A stretch of DNA of 64,000 nucleotides from an uncultured Sphaerochaeta sp. (GCF_963666015.1 NZ_OY762555.1:248001-312000), one strand, 5' to 3'; shown: positions 52,407 through 61,830, counted from the stretch's first letter. Program-made: numbers and translations. Notes: generated by a model not told the origin, from the letters alone.

Positions 52407-54314
52407 ATGGATACTTGGACACTAGATGACGCAAGAAAGCTGTATCACATCGATTCCTGGGGGAATGAGTATTTTCATGTCTCAGAGAAAGGTGAAGTGG
52501 AAGTACGGCTCAAAGATAAGGACCCAAAAAGTCAAGTAAGCTTGTTATCCATAGTCAAGGGTTTGCAAGAGAGAGGCATGAAATTGCCTGTACTCCTGCG
52601 ATTTTCAAATATTCTTGACTCAAGGATCCAACATATCAATGAAAGTTTTCTTGGTGCCATGAAGGATGCCGGCTATACCGGTACCTACCGGGGAGTCTAT
52701 CCTATCAAGGTAAATCAACAGCAACAGGTTGTTGAGGAAATATGCAAATACGGTAAACAGTATCACCATGGATTGGAAACCGGCAGCAAGGCTGAACTTT
52801 TACTTGCCCTTGCTCATATAGATGATCTGGAAGCCTATGTTGTCTGTAACGGATACAAGGATGAAGAATATATTGACTTGGCCTTAAGAGGCCTCTCCAT
52901 GGGAGTGCAAACCGTTCTGGTGGTGGAGATGCCAGGAGAAGTGGATATTATTCTTGAACGTAGCAGGGCGATGGGTATTAAGCCCAATATTGGATTGAGA
53001 ATGAAGCCCTCAACCGTTGCTAGTGGGCACTGGACAGACAGTGGTGGGGACCGCAGCGTTTTTGGTCTGAATACCACACAGGTCATCCAGGTGGTGGACA
53101 AACTTAAAAAAGAGCAGATGCTCGATAGCTTGAAATTATTGCACTATCATCTGGGAAGCCAGATTCCCAACATCCGTGACATCCGAATGGGTGCAACGGA
53201 AGCGGCACGATTCTACTGTGGATTGGTTCATGAGGGCGCCCCCATGGGCTTGTTGGATATCGGCGGAGGATTGGCAATTGACTATGATGGTTCGCATACT
53301 GATAGCTCAAATAGCCGAAATTATTCCACCAAAGAGTATTGTGATGACGTAGTAGAGGAAGTGATGACCATCTGCAAGGAAGAGCATGTTACCCATCCAA
53401 CCTTGCTCAGTGAGTCTGGAAGAGCATTGGTCTCCTACTATTCGGTCCTGCTGCTCAACGTCCTGGATACCAATATTTTCTGGAACGGCGAGGATGTTGA
53501 GGCAAATCTCGACCCTGAAGTGCTTCCAGCATTGGAGAACCTCCTCTACGTGAGGAAGATGCTCAACGAAAAGAATGCACAGGAATGCCTGAACGACCTG
53601 AACTATTACCGTGAGGAGATTAGAAACAAGTTTCTCTATGGTAAGGTGAATATGAGGGAGCGTGCTGCAGCAGAGCATGTCTACTGGTCTATTGTTGCAG
53701 AGATCAAGCAGACTTATGGTGAGGTTGAGTCTCCTGAGTTTGAGAAGTTGGAGCAGCAATTATCAGATATCTACTATGGAAACTTCAGTCTTTTCCAATC
53801 ACTTCCTGATGTATGGGCGATTGATCAATTATTCCCTATCATGCCGATCCATATGCTGGACAAGAGGCCGGACAGAAAGGCTGTGTTGAGTGATATCACC
53901 TGTGACAGCGAGGGAAAGATTGATCGATTCATCGGTCGCTGGGAAGTGGAGAACACCCTGAGCCTGCACACCCTTCCTGAGAATGATGACTACATCCTTG
54001 GGGTCTTCTTGGTGGGGGCTTACCAGGAAACACTGGGGGACCTGCACAACCTGCTGGGAGATACCAATGTTGCCTCAGTTACCTATGAGGATGGGAAATT
54101 CCGACTTCATAATGAGTTGGAAGGTGATACTGTAGCTGATGTATTAAGCTACGTAGAATACGAGCCAAAACAGTTGGAGGCTCTGATCAGAAATAAGGCT
54201 GAACGAGCAGTTCAGGATGGAAGGATAACCCCGCTTGAGAGGCGGCGCATTATTGCTGCCTATACAGCCGGACTCAGAGGATATACCTACTACGAAACCG
54301 ACCAAGAGGAGTAA
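52407..54314 (+). CDS. speA: Biosynthetic arginine decarboxylase
   Basis: 635 residues, the length of SpeA-type (fold III, alanine-racemase-like) decarboxylases. The PLP Lys is K101 in GVYPIKVNQQ. HYHLGSQIPNIRDI, LDIGGGLAIDYDGS and LLSESGRALVSYYSVLL are all typical. It converts arginine to agmatine plus CO2. It is the first gene of an operon that also holds a carboxyspermidine dehydrogenase, a carboxyspermidine decarboxylase and agmatinase, a complete arginine to spermidine route. An extended -10 promoter and GAGGAG site lie upstream. Confidence 0.94.
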   Translation: MDTWTLDDARKLYHIDSWGNEYFHVSEKGEVEVRLKDKDPKSQVSLLSIVKGLQERGMKLPVLLRFSNILDSRIQHINESFLGAMKDAGYTGTYRGVYPIKVNQQQQVVEEICKYGKQYHHGLETGSKAELLLALAHIDDLEAYVVCNGYKDEEYIDLALRGLSMGVQTVLVVEMPGEVDIILERSRAMGIKPNIGLRMKPSTVASGHWTDSGGDRSVFGLNTTQVIQVVDKLKKEQMLDSLKLLHYHLGSQIPNIRDIRMGATEAARFYCGLVHEGAPMGLLDIGGGLAIDYDGSHTDSSNSRNYSTKEYCDDVVEEVMTICKEEHVTHPTLLSESGRALVSYYSVLLLNVLDTNIFWNGEDVEANLDPEVLPALENLLYVRKMLNEKNAQECLNDLNYYREEIRNKFLYGKVNMRERAAAEHVYWSIVAEIKQTYGEVESPEFEKLEQQLSDIYYGNFSLFQSLPDVWAIDQLFPIMPIHMLDKRPDRKAVLSDITCDSEGKIDRFIGRWEVENTLSLHTLPENDDYILGVFLVGAYQETLGDLHNLLGDTNVASVTYEDGKFRLHNELEGDTVADVLSYVEYEPKQLEALIRNKAERAVQDGRITPLERRRIIAAYTAGLRGYTYYETDQEE

Positions 54315-54317
54315 AAC

Positions 54318-55523
54318 ATGGAAAAGAAACGTTTGATGATCATAGGAGCAGGTGGCGTCGGTAATGTTGCCGTACGCAAATCTGCCAGAATGGAAGATTT
54401 ATATGAAGTAATCTTGCTTGCAAGCAGGACAAAAGCCAAATGTGATGCAATTGCAGCTGAGGCAGGACCAGTTCCTATTGAAACTGCTCAGGTTGATGCT
54501 GATGATATTGGTGCATTAGTCAGCTTGATGGAAACTTTCAAGCCTGATGTGGTACTCAATGTTGCGCTTCCTTACCAGGATCTCCCGATCATGGATGCCT
54601 GCCTTGAGTATGGTGTTGATTATGTTGATACTGCAAATTACGAACCAAAGGATGAAGCACATTTTGAATACTCCTACCAGTGGGCCTACCAGGAAAAGTT
54701 TAAGGAGGCTGGCCTAACAGCACTACTTGGAAGTGGGTTTGACCCAGGGGTGACCAATGTATTCACAGCATATGCTGCAAAACACTATTTTGATGAGATG
54801 CACTACCTCGATATTGTAGACTGTAATGCAGGGGATCATGGAAAGAGCTTTGCTACCAACTTCAATCCTGAGATCAATATCCGGGAGATTACCCAAAATG
54901 GTCGCTACTACGAAGAGGGAGAGTGGAAAAGCACGGAGCCCTTGGAAATACACCAGAACGTGGACTATCCACGAATCGGGGGAAAAGAGAGCTATTTGCT
55001 CTTCCATGAAGAGTTGGAATCTTTGGTGAAACACTACCCGAGTCTGAAACGTGCACGTTTCTGGATGACTTTCAGCCAGCAATACATCACCCATCTGAAG
55101 GTGCTGGAGGATATTGGGATGACCAGTATTGAACCGGTCATGTTCCAGGGGATGGAAATCCAACCACTACAGTTCCTCAAGGCTGTACTTCCCGAGCCTT
55201 CCTCCCTTGGTGAAAACTACAAGGGACAAACCTCCATTGGTTGCCAGATCAAGGGAATCAAGGACGGCAAAGAGAGGACACTCTACATATTTAATAACTG
55301 CAGCCATCAAATGGCGTACCAGGATACAAAAGCACAGGCAGTGAGCTATACGACAGGTGTTCCTGCGGCTCTTGGCACCAGTTTGGTTGCACGTGGCATC
55401 TGGAAGGCACCTGGTGTGAATAACATGGAACAATTCGATCCTGATCCATTCCTTGAGGAACTTGGGCCATTGGGCCTTCCCTGGGAAGTGGTTGTCGATG
55501 GCAAGCTTGCCTTTGGTGAGTAG
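54318..55523 (+). CDS. Carboxy(nor)spermidine dehydrogenase (saccharopine dehydrogenase-like)
   Basis: 401 residues of the Lys1/CASDH family. The N-terminal Rossmann fold starts MIIGAGGVGNVAVRKSA. ALPYQDLPIMDACLEYGVDYVDTANYEP and LGSGFDPGVTNVFTAYA are typical of this group. It reductively condenses putrescine (or diaminopropane) with aspartate semialdehyde using NADPH, giving carboxyspermidine (or carboxynorspermidine). It begins three bases after the speA stop with AAGAGGAG upstream. With SpeA and SpeB supplying putrescine, carboxyspermidine is the likely product. Confidence 0.92.
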   Translation: MEKKRLMIIGAGGVGNVAVRKSARMEDLYEVILLASRTKAKCDAIAAEAGPVPIETAQVDADDIGALVSLMETFKPDVVLNVALPYQDLPIMDACLEYGVDYVDTANYEPKDEAHFEYSYQWAYQEKFKEAGLTALLGSGFDPGVTNVFTAYAAKHYFDEMHYLDIVDCNAGDHGKSFATNFNPEINIREITQNGRYYEEGEWKSTEPLEIHQNVDYPRIGGKESYLLFHEELESLVKHYPSLKRARFWMTFSQQYITHLKVLEDIGMTSIEPVMFQGMEIQPLQFLKAVLPEPSSLGENYKGQTSIGCQIKGIKDGKERTLYIFNNCSHQMAYQDTKAQAVSYTTGVPAALGTSLVARGIWKAPGVNNMEQFDPDPFLEELGPLGLPWEVVVDGKLAFGE

Positions 55524-55526
55524 CTC

Positions 55527-56642
55527 ATGATCGATTTGAAAAAGATTAGCCATACTCCAGCATTTGTGTTGGAGTATGAGCTTCTAAAAAAGAACCTTTC
55601 CATCATTGAACAGTTGCAGAAGGATCTTCCCATCTCCTTTCTCTTCGCCCTTAAAGGGTTTGCGATGCATGCAGTATTCCCGGACTTGGCCTCTGTTGCG
55701 AGCGGGGCAACAGCCTCTTCATTGAATGAGGCACTTCTTGCATCTCCTTATTTTGATGAAATCCACGCATATGCTCCGGTGTATCAGAAGAACGAATTTG
55801 AAACCATTGCCTCAATGGCAACACACATTACGTTCAACTCTGTTTCCCAGCTACAGACCTATCGCGACAGAAGTTGTGATGCTAAACTGGGGCTTCGCAT
55901 CAATGCCATGTACTCGACAGTCTCTACTGCCTTGTATGATCCCTGTAGCTACGGGAGCCGTTTGGGGATACTTCCCAAGGATCTTCCACAACTCCCAGAG
56001 GGGGTGAGTGGATTACACTCCCACAACCTCTGTGAGAGTGGTGCCCTAGAGCTGGCCCATACGCTCTCATCAATTGAAAAGCATTGGGGACATTTGCTTG
56101 GTGATATTGATTGGCTGAATCTTGGTGGTGGACACCTGGTAACCAGAGAAGGGTATGACCTGGATCTTTTCAGGAATACAATCATAGATTTCCACAATAA
56201 ATATCCCCACATCAAGCTCATATTGGAGCCTGGGGCAGCCTTTGTTTGGGAAACTGGGTATCTGATAACCGAAATTCTTGATATCGTTGAAAATGGTGGT
56301 ATCAAGACACTGATGATTGATGCCTCTTTTGCGGCCCATATGCCGGACTGTCTTGAAATGCCTTACTCCCCAAATGTAATAGGAGCCCAGCTGGAAGAAA
56401 ATGGTGTCTATCGTCTTGGTGGATCGTCCTGCTTGGCAGGGGACTGGGTGGGCAGTTACACCTTTGAGAAAGCACCTAAGATCGGGGACCATCTTGTACT
56501 CTGTGACATGATGCACTACACCATGGTCAAGACCACCATGTTCAATGGTATTGCCTTACCGGATATCGGCATCTATCGCGAAGAGACCTATACCGTGGTA
56601 AAAACCTTCGGATTTGATGATTATCAACGACGACTGTCGTAG
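55527..56642 (+). CDS. nspC: Carboxy(nor)spermidine decarboxylase
   Basis: 371 residues of the fold III decarboxylase family. The PLP Lys is K43 (FLFALKGFAMHAVF). SGLHSHNLCESGA, WLNLGGGHLVT and LILEPGAAFVWETGYL, and the active-site GGSSCLAGDW loop with its catalytic Cys, are all present. It decarboxylates carboxyspermidine to spermidine. It starts three bases after the dehydrogenase stop. Confidence 0.93.
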   Translation: MIDLKKISHTPAFVLEYELLKKNLSIIEQLQKDLPISFLFALKGFAMHAVFPDLASVASGATASSLNEALLASPYFDEIHAYAPVYQKNEFETIASMATHITFNSVSQLQTYRDRSCDAKLGLRINAMYSTVSTALYDPCSYGSRLGILPKDLPQLPEGVSGLHSHNLCESGALELAHTLSSIEKHWGHLLGDIDWLNLGGGHLVTREGYDLDLFRNTIIDFHNKYPHIKLILEPGAAFVWETGYLITEILDIVENGGIKTLMIDASFAAHMPDCLEMPYSPNVIGAQLEENGVYRLGGSSCLAGDWVGSYTFEKAPKIGDHLVLCDMMHYTMVKTTMFNGIALPDIGIYREETYTVVKTFGFDDYQRRLS

Positions 56643-56652
56643 GAGAGAGAGA

Positions 56653-57531
56653 ATGGAGCACTGGTTTTTAGATTCTGAATTTCCAAACTGTGATAAGGAA
56701 ACAGCACGATTTCATGTAATCCCTTTTCCCTTGGAGGATACAGTCTCCTACATGGGAGGTACAGCGGATGGACCAGATGCCATCATAGAAGCTTCCTCCC
56801 AACTTGAACAACTTGTTGAGGGATTTGGTAATCCTGGGGCCTTGGGAATTCATACCAGGGAACCGCTTGGAACAGAAGGTATGGTCGAACAAGCGATAGC
56901 AGCCGCTGCTGAGGCTATTCTCCAAGCGTATGACCAGGGATCCATCCCTGTGCTTCTCGGTGGTGAGCATTCTGTTACCAATGCTGCAATTCCACTCTTG
57001 AGAGACCGATTTCACCAAGGGGAGGTAGGTATCTTGCAGTTCGACGCACACATGGACTTGAGGGATGCCTATGAAGGAAGCAAACTCAGCCATGCATCGG
57101 TCATGAGGCGTGCCGTAGAGGCTGGTATTCCACTTTTTCAGGTAGGGATACGGAATTATAGTGAAGAGGATCTTGAGGCACGTGAGCGTTACCAGGTAGG
57201 TCACTATGATGCATCGTTCCTCTACAGCCAGAAGCATACACACTCGCTGGAAACATTGGATCTTCCTTCTGATTTTCCCAAACAACTGTATGTCACGTTC
57301 GATGTTGATGCATTCGATTGTGGGTTGATGAGCGGTACCGGAACCCCTGATCCAGGTGGCCTCTCATGGTGGGATGCAATTACGTTACTAACCGTTCTTA
57401 CCAAGAACAGGACAATTATTGGGTGTGATGTAGTGGAATTGGCTCCCAATACGTTGCACCATCCCTCCTATACGGCAAGCAAGCTTACGTATTTCCTGAT
57501 GGGATTAGCCAGCAAGCGCAGTTCCCAGTGA
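56653..57531 (+). CDS. speB: Agmatinase
   Basis: 292 residues of the ureohydrolase family. Manganese ligands: GGEHSVTN (usually GGDHS), QFDAHMDLRD, HASVMRR, and TFDVDAFDCGLMSGTGTPDPGG. It hydrolyses agmatine to putrescine and urea, which connects SpeA to the carboxyspermidine steps in this operon. The ATG at 56653, ten bases after the nspC stop with TAGGAGAG ahead, was preferred to one inside nspC at 56614. The 3' end overlaps the convergent flavodoxin gene by 27 bases. Confidence 0.92.
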   Translation: MEHWFLDSEFPNCDKETARFHVIPFPLEDTVSYMGGTADGPDAIIEASSQLEQLVEGFGNPGALGIHTREPLGTEGMVEQAIAAAAEAILQAYDQGSIPVLLGGEHSVTNAAIPLLRDRFHQGEVGILQFDAHMDLRDAYEGSKLSHASVMRRAVEAGIPLFQVGIRNYSEEDLEARERYQVGHYDASFLYSQKHTHSLETLDLPSDFPKQLYVTFDVDAFDCGLMSGTGTPDPGGLSWWDAITLLTVLTKNRTIIGCDVVELAPNTLHHPSYTASKLTYFLMGLASKRSSQ

Positions 57532-57930
57532 AAAGGCTGCGTTCAACGATTCTTCTTCAGGGGTGTCCAAGGCGATGACGGGGTCGGCAACCATTACTGC
57601 CCCTGCATCCTTGGTGACTTCAGCCCAGTCGTCCATCCACTCTCCGTTTCCCCATCCATAGGAGCCAAAGAGGCCAATAGGTTTTCCCTCTAGATGGGGA
57701 AGGAGTGCATTGAACATTGGTTCAAATACCTCGTCCTCCAAGCTTTCAGAGCCCATTGCAGGACACCCAAAAGCTACGGCATCATAGCTATCAAGCAAAT
57801 CTGCAGAGAAGAGACCGGCCTTGATCACCTTGATTTCTGCACCGGTTTCCTTGGCACCTTTTGCCACCGCTTGAGCCAAGGCTTCGGTATTTCCTGTCCC
57901 ACTGTAATATACAATTGCAATACGTTTCAT
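57505..57930 (-). CDS. Short-chain flavodoxin
   Basis: 141 residues with the FMN phosphate loop YYSGTGNTEALAQA, the 50s loop (FGCPAMGSE) and the 90s loop (FGSYGWGNGEWMDDWAE). It is a low-potential one-electron carrier in the cytoplasm. GGAGG precedes the ATG. Its last nine codons overlap the end of speB on the other strand. Confidence 0.92.
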   Translation of the reverse strand: MKRIAIVYYSGTGNTEALAQAVAKGAKETGAEIKVIKAGLFSADLLDSYDAVAFGCPAMGSESLEDEVFEPMFNALLPHLEGKPIGLFGSYGWGNGEWMDDWAEVTKDAGAVMVADPVIALDTPEEESLNAAFSLGTALAG

Positions 57931-57965
57931 AGTTCCTCCATCGGAGCTTTATACTAGTTAATTTG

Positions 57966-57991
57966 TAAGGGTTAGAGGTTGCTAACTCTTA
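57966..57991. promoter_or_regulatory. Inverted repeat upstream of the flavodoxin gene
   Basis: TAAGGGTTAG (57966-57975) pairs with CTAACTCTTA (57982-57991), one G-T pair. It lies 36 bases before the flavodoxin ATG. A minus-strand TTGACA (58027-58022) lies upstream. It could be an operator for flavodoxin or the terminator of the TPR gene. Confidence 0.4.
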
Positions 57992-58035
57992 TGATATGTA
58001 CTACACCATTGCAGTGATGCATGTCAAGAATGAGA

Positions 58036-58863
58036 TTATCGGTTGTTGTGTTCAGCTGCCTTGAGAAGCCTTTGCATTTTCAGGGCTAAAGGAGAGGCAG
58101 GACCAAAATAGACATGGGCTTTACGGTGTGCCCACCGGTAGAGCGTCCTTGCATCCTCTACTTCCCCGAGCTTGCGATAGCAGCGTGCTATATGTACAAG
58201 CAGGCCAATTTTCTCTGCTTCAGAGGCGAAATCCGATTCTATATCAAGGTAGGATCGGATGATTCTGTACTGTTCAAGTGCTTCTCTCCAGGCATATCGC
58301 CTCTCCAGGCATACCCCAAGTGCACAGCGAGCCATGATACTCTGACTGCTCGTTGATCCTTGGAATGAGGTGAGGATGGTGAGCACCTGTTGACGGAGTA
58401 GAAGCTCTTCATCAAACTTTTTCTTTATATGGTAGATGTCTGCCTGCAAGCAGAGTGAATCGATATAGAGATCATAGGAGGGGCCATTCTCTTTTGTGTA
58501 ATCACGACCAAGCAGATCCTCAACAATGGATTGTGCCTCAGCGCTTTGTCCATCATCAAGATAGGAGTTGCCTAAGGCGATCATGGCTTCAATGGTTGAC
58601 TCATCATCATCACCATGAAGAATCTGGTTTGTCTGATAAATCTGTTGAGCAACCTCCAACTCTTTTTGGGTCTCTCCTGCACGGTAGTAGGCCATATTCA
58701 AATCCCCCATCAAGAGTATGTATTCTTGATTCATGGGGCCATATTCGTTGAAGTGAGCTACGCGCTTCTTCTCCAGATCTGCAATATTCTGATGTATCCG
58801 TGCAAAGTAGAGCGGGTCATCAAGTTCACTGGAGAGTAGTAATCGTGCAAAATAATTTTCCAT
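58036..58863 (-). CDS. Tetratricopeptide-repeat protein
   Basis: 275 residues and all helical. Repeated TPR-like pairs are visible (YILLMGDLNMAYYRAGETQKELEVA, IEAMIALGNSYLDDGQSAEAQSIV, ARCALGVCLERRYAWREALEQYRII, IGLLVHIARCYRKLGEVEDARTLY). No signal peptide is present. A scaffold for protein contacts is likely and the partner is unknown. TATACT ends six bases before the ATG, so the message may be leaderless. Confidence 0.85.
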   Translation of the reverse strand: MENYFARLLLSSELDDPLYFARIHQNIADLEKKRVAHFNEYGPMNQEYILLMGDLNMAYYRAGETQKELEVAQQIYQTNQILHGDDDESTIEAMIALGNSYLDDGQSAEAQSIVEDLLGRDYTKENGPSYDLYIDSLCLQADIYHIKKKFDEELLLRQQVLTILTSFQGSTSSQSIMARCALGVCLERRYAWREALEQYRIIRSYLDIESDFASEAEKIGLLVHIARCYRKLGEVEDARTLYRWAHRKAHVYFGPASPLALKMQRLLKAAEHNNR

Positions 58864-58869
58864 AGTCCT

Positions 58870-58875
58870 AGTATA
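58870..58875 (-). promoter_or_regulatory. -10 element of the TPR gene
   Basis: TATACT ends six bases before the ATG at 58863, and TTGTAG lies 18 bases farther upstream. Only AGGA stands between -10 and ATG. Confidence 0.4.
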
Positions 58876-58893
58876 CACAGATGGGTTTGTACC

Positions 58894-59670
58894 CTACAAG
58901 CTCTTTACTGCACGAACTGCAAGATAGCAGTCGTGGATATAACTGTCGATCATCATGAATCCTGCAGTGTCGGTGTAGATACCGGTCAAATGAAACCCAC
59001 AGTCCGTAAGCCCTCCAAGCAAGTCTTGCAACGTATGGGAAAATTCAATGGTATCATGTTTTCTTAATCGCTTTTCCAATTCCTTTTTCCCAAGACTTTT
59101 CAGGTCAGAGTAGGGGATGGTGTATTTCACCTGGAGGTGGTTTCTCAAGGCTTTCTTTTCGTTAAAGAGATAGAGCACTGGATTGGTGATGCTGGTAAGC
59201 AGTCGCCCTCCGCTCTTCAAGCTCCTGTAGCAGTGCTGATACATGCTGTGCACCTCATCAATGAAACATGTGGAGGTTGGGTTGTATATCATGTCGAACG
59301 TGGAGTCTGCAAAACATGAGAGGTCACGCATATCTCCCTTGACGAATTCCATTTCCAGTTGGAGTCGTTCAGCATAGGATGCATCCTGTGCGAGTTGTTT
59401 TTCTGAAATGTCATACAGGGTTACCTCTGCTCCAGCGAGGGCAAGGAGAACTGCTTGCTGACCTCCACCACAGGCAAGGGCAAGGATCTTTTTTCCTTTC
59501 ACATCACTGACCCAGGAAGGAGGGACCTGCTTGAACGGAGAGAGAACCATATCGAGCTCCCCTGTACGTGCTTTCTCTATCTGTTCTTCAGTGCAACCAT
59601 CTGTCCAGATAGTGTGTTTTTCAACTTCACTATCCCAGGCTCGTGCATTGTGCTCAACATATGTATCCAT
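58894..59670 (-). CDS. Class I SAM-dependent methyltransferase
   Basis: 258 residues. Motif I is ILALACGGGQQAVLLA, followed by LYDISEKQL, FVKGDMRDLSCFADSTFDMI and SGGRLLTS, typical of the Methyltransf_11/25 fold. The substrate is unknown. No ribosome-binding site is evident. TGC-TACCCT, an extended -10-like element, ends six bases before the ATG. Confidence 0.85.
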   Translation of the reverse strand: MDTYVEHNARAWDSEVEKHTIWTDGCTEEQIEKARTGELDMVLSPFKQVPPSWVSDVKGKKILALACGGGQQAVLLALAGAEVTLYDISEKQLAQDASYAERLQLEMEFVKGDMRDLSCFADSTFDMIYNPTSTCFIDEVHSMYQHCYRSLKSGGRLLTSITNPVLYLFNEKKALRNHLQVKYTIPYSDLKSLGKKELEKRLRKHDTIEFSHTLQDLLGGLTDCGFHLTGIYTDTAGFMMIDSYIHDCYLAVRAVKSL

Positions 59671-59726
59671 GAGTGGAGGGTAGCATGGAAGGGAATTGTT
59701 TGCAATGAGCTAAAATACAACTGTAT

Positions 59727-60242
59727 TTATTGTATTGTTTTAGAAATGATAGGAGTATAGGTAAGGATCCCTTGTATGCGGTGAGACTGCATGAGGGCAA
59801 TGCTTTTTGCCCTGCTGGTAAAGCATGCAATCTCGGGAAGTTCTGTATACCGAGCTCTGCGAATGAGCGTAATATGTGCTTTGAAACGGGTATCCTTGAA
59901 GACCACATGATACTCTTGCAACAGGGTTACAAGTGTTTTCTGTAATTGAAACAATCCTGTATGATGGGCTATCCCATTGTAGATGATGTCACCTCCCTTT
60001 TTGGGAAATGTCCCTACATGATTGAACAAGAGTTCCATCTCTCTCTTAGGTGTTGCCTCCAGGATGTCACTGAGCAAAGGAAGGATCTTTTCGTCTTGCT
60101 CTCCCAGAAAGGCGAGGGTGAGATGGAGGTTTCCTTTGCTTGTTGGATTTCCTTTAGTGAGATAGGGAACAATGGTGTTCTGGATGGAAGTAAGCTGTTG
60201 CAATGTGCTCTCTGGAAAGAGCAGTGCATAAAAGAGTCTCAT
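59727..60242 (-). CDS. thpR: 2'-5' RNA ligase / RNA 2',3'-cyclic phosphodiesterase
   Basis: 171 residues of the 2H phosphoesterase superfamily with both HxT motifs, HLTLAFLGE near the N-terminus and HITLIRRAR near the C-terminus. ThpR opens 2',3'-cyclic phosphates and can join tRNA halves in vitro. The start at 60242 has no ribosome-binding site, but TATACT ends six bases before it, again suggesting a leaderless message. Confidence 0.9.
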   Translation of the reverse strand: MRLFYALLFPESTLQQLTSIQNTIVPYLTKGNPTSKGNLHLTLAFLGEQDEKILPLLSDILEATPKREMELLFNHVGTFPKKGGDIIYNGIAHHTGLFQLQKTLVTLLQEYHVVFKDTRFKAHITLIRRARYTELPEIACFTSRAKSIALMQSHRIQGILTYTPIISKTIQ

Positions 60243-60315
60243 GGAGAGAGTATACTATGAAACAAAGTCTTTGTAGCCAGAAAAAAGCATAGTATAGTGT
60301 TGTGAGGAGAAAATC

Positions 60316-61674
60316 ATGAAAATAGTTCTTATTGGGGCAGGCAGTGCACAGTTTGGGATTGGTACCCTTGGTGATATTATGCAAAGTAAAACATTGGTGG
60401 GAAGTACCCTCAGCTTGGTGGATATCAATGATCAGGCATTGCAGAATGTGTATAGCAAGGCCACAGCATTTGTCGAAGAGAATAATCTCCCTTTTACCAT
60501 TGAGGCAACCACTGACCGTAAGGAAGCACTGCAGGGTTGTGATGTAGTGGTCATTTCTATCGAAGTGGGAAATCGTTTTCAGCTTTGGGATGAGGATTGG
60601 ACTATTGCCCAACAGTACGGTATTGCCCAGGTGTATGGGGAAAATGGTGGACCTGGAGGGGTATTCCATTCGCTGAGGATTATTCCTGTCATCATGGAAA
60701 TCTGTGAAGATGTTATCTCTCTCTGTCCAGATGCATGGATTTTCAACTACTCCAACCCAATGACCGCCATTGTGACGACTGTGCTCAGGAAGTATCCATC
60801 TCTCAAATTCGTGGGAATTTGCCATGAGATTGCATCCCTTGAACGGTATCTACCCTCAATTCTTGAGACTCCATTCTCCAATCTGCAAACCCGGAGTGCT
60901 GGGTTGAATCATTTCAGCGTGCTTCTGGAAGCGTACTACCGTGACAGCGGCAAGGATGCCTACCCAGATATTCTGCAGAAAGCTCCTGCCTTCTTCGAAA
61001 AAGAACCAGGGTACTCCGATATTCTCTCCTACATGCAGCAGTATGGAGAGACGTTCATCACAGAGGGATCCACCCATCGTCCACTACCAGAGGGTACCAT
61101 AAGCAAGAAGCCCTGGGCGGATAGGACACTGTTCAAAGAGATTCTTGATCACTACCACTTGTTGCCAATCACCGTGGACAGCCATTTTGGAGAGTATATC
61201 AGTTGGGCACAGGATGTTGTAGACCATAAAGGAATAAAAGATTTTTATTTCTTATATCAGAAGATGCTATCGCGTTTGGAGCCGAAGATTGAACTGAAAG
61301 TGACCGAACGTTTGGTCTATATCCTTGAAGGCATCGAAGAGAACAGCGGATATGAGGAACTGGCTGTAAACATACTGAACAATGACTTGATTAAAGATCT
61401 TCCTCCATGGATTGCTGTGGAAGTTCCGGCGAAAGTATACAGCAAGGGTATGAAAGGTGTTGCTTTTGACAATTTCCCCAAAGGGTTCGCCGCGCTCCTG
61501 AGAAACTACTGTGGTGTGTATGACCTGACAGCTGAGGCTGTGCTGCAAGGAAAGAAGGAATATGTAATCCAGGCATTGCTTGCCAATCCAGTGGTACATA
61601 CCATGAGAAATATTCCTGAGCTTGTGGAGGTGATGATAGAGCGTCAACGTAGGTGGTTGGGGTATTTGCTTTGA
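60316..61674 (+). CDS. Glycoside hydrolase family 4 (NAD- and Mn-dependent)
   Basis: 452 residues. The N-terminal NAD-binding loop reads LIGAGSAQFGIG, NYSNPMT precedes the metal-site GICHE motif, and the metal His is in SAGLNHF. GH4 enzymes cleave alpha- or beta-glycosides by an oxidation-elimination mechanism with NAD+ and Mn2+. The specificity (alpha-galactoside, alpha-glucoside, uronide or 6-phosphoglucoside) cannot be fixed from sequence alone. Start supported by GAGGAG. TATAGT at 60293-60298 is a likely -10 element. Confidence 0.9.
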   Translation: MKIVLIGAGSAQFGIGTLGDIMQSKTLVGSTLSLVDINDQALQNVYSKATAFVEENNLPFTIEATTDRKEALQGCDVVVISIEVGNRFQLWDEDWTIAQQYGIAQVYGENGGPGGVFHSLRIIPVIMEICEDVISLCPDAWIFNYSNPMTAIVTTVLRKYPSLKFVGICHEIASLERYLPSILETPFSNLQTRSAGLNHFSVLLEAYYRDSGKDAYPDILQKAPAFFEKEPGYSDILSYMQQYGETFITEGSTHRPLPEGTISKKPWADRTLFKEILDHYHLLPITVDSHFGEYISWAQDVVDHKGIKDFYFLYQKMLSRLEPKIELKVTERLVYILEGIEENSGYEELAVNILNNDLIKDLPPWIAVEVPAKVYSKGMKGVAFDNFPKGFAALLRNYCGVYDLTAEAVLQGKKEYVIQALLANPVVHTMRNIPELVEVMIERQRRWLGYLL

Positions 61675-61681
61675 AATAACA

Positions 61682-61710
61682 AGACCTCCCTGGTAATTCC
61701 AAGGAGGTCT
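61682..61710. terminator. Hairpin between GH4 and tRNA-Met
   Basis: AGACCTCC (61682-61689) pairs with GGAGGTCT (61703-61710), with TGG/CCA inside. It could terminate both the GH4 gene and the convergent tRNA transcript. T-runs are weak. Confidence 0.6.
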
Positions 61711-61713
61711 GTA

Positions 61714-61786
61714 TAGCGGCAAAGGGACTCGGACCCCTGACCGAACGGATATGAGCCGTTTGCTCTACCAACTGAGCTATGCCGCC
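61714..61786 (-). tRNA. tRNA-Met (CAU), elongator type
   Basis: A 73-nt cloverleaf on the minus strand: acceptor GGCGGCA with TGCCGCT (one G-U pair) and A73, D-arm GCTC/GAGC, anticodon stem AACGG/CCGTT with loop CTCATAT (anticodon CAT), and T-arm with TTCGAGT. The sequence resembles elongator tRNA-Met rather than initiator or lysidine-modified Ile. CCA is not encoded and must be added by the CCA enzyme. Confidence 0.9.
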
Positions 61787-61800
61787 GTAACAACTCCCAC

Positions 61801-61830
61801 ACTATAGCCAATGCCCAAACAGTTAGTCAA
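61801..61830 (-). promoter_or_regulatory. Strong promoter of tRNA-Met
   Basis: On the minus strand TTGACT (61830-61825) is 18 bases from TATAGT (61806-61801). The -10 ends 14 bases before the mature tRNA 5' end. Confidence 0.75.

Noticed and set aside
61714..61786. tRNA-Ile (CAU, lysidine type) reading of the tRNA gene
   Set aside because: The acceptor and variable region resemble elongator Met (GGCGGCATAGC, loop CTCATAT with AACGG stem) more than tRNA-Ile2.
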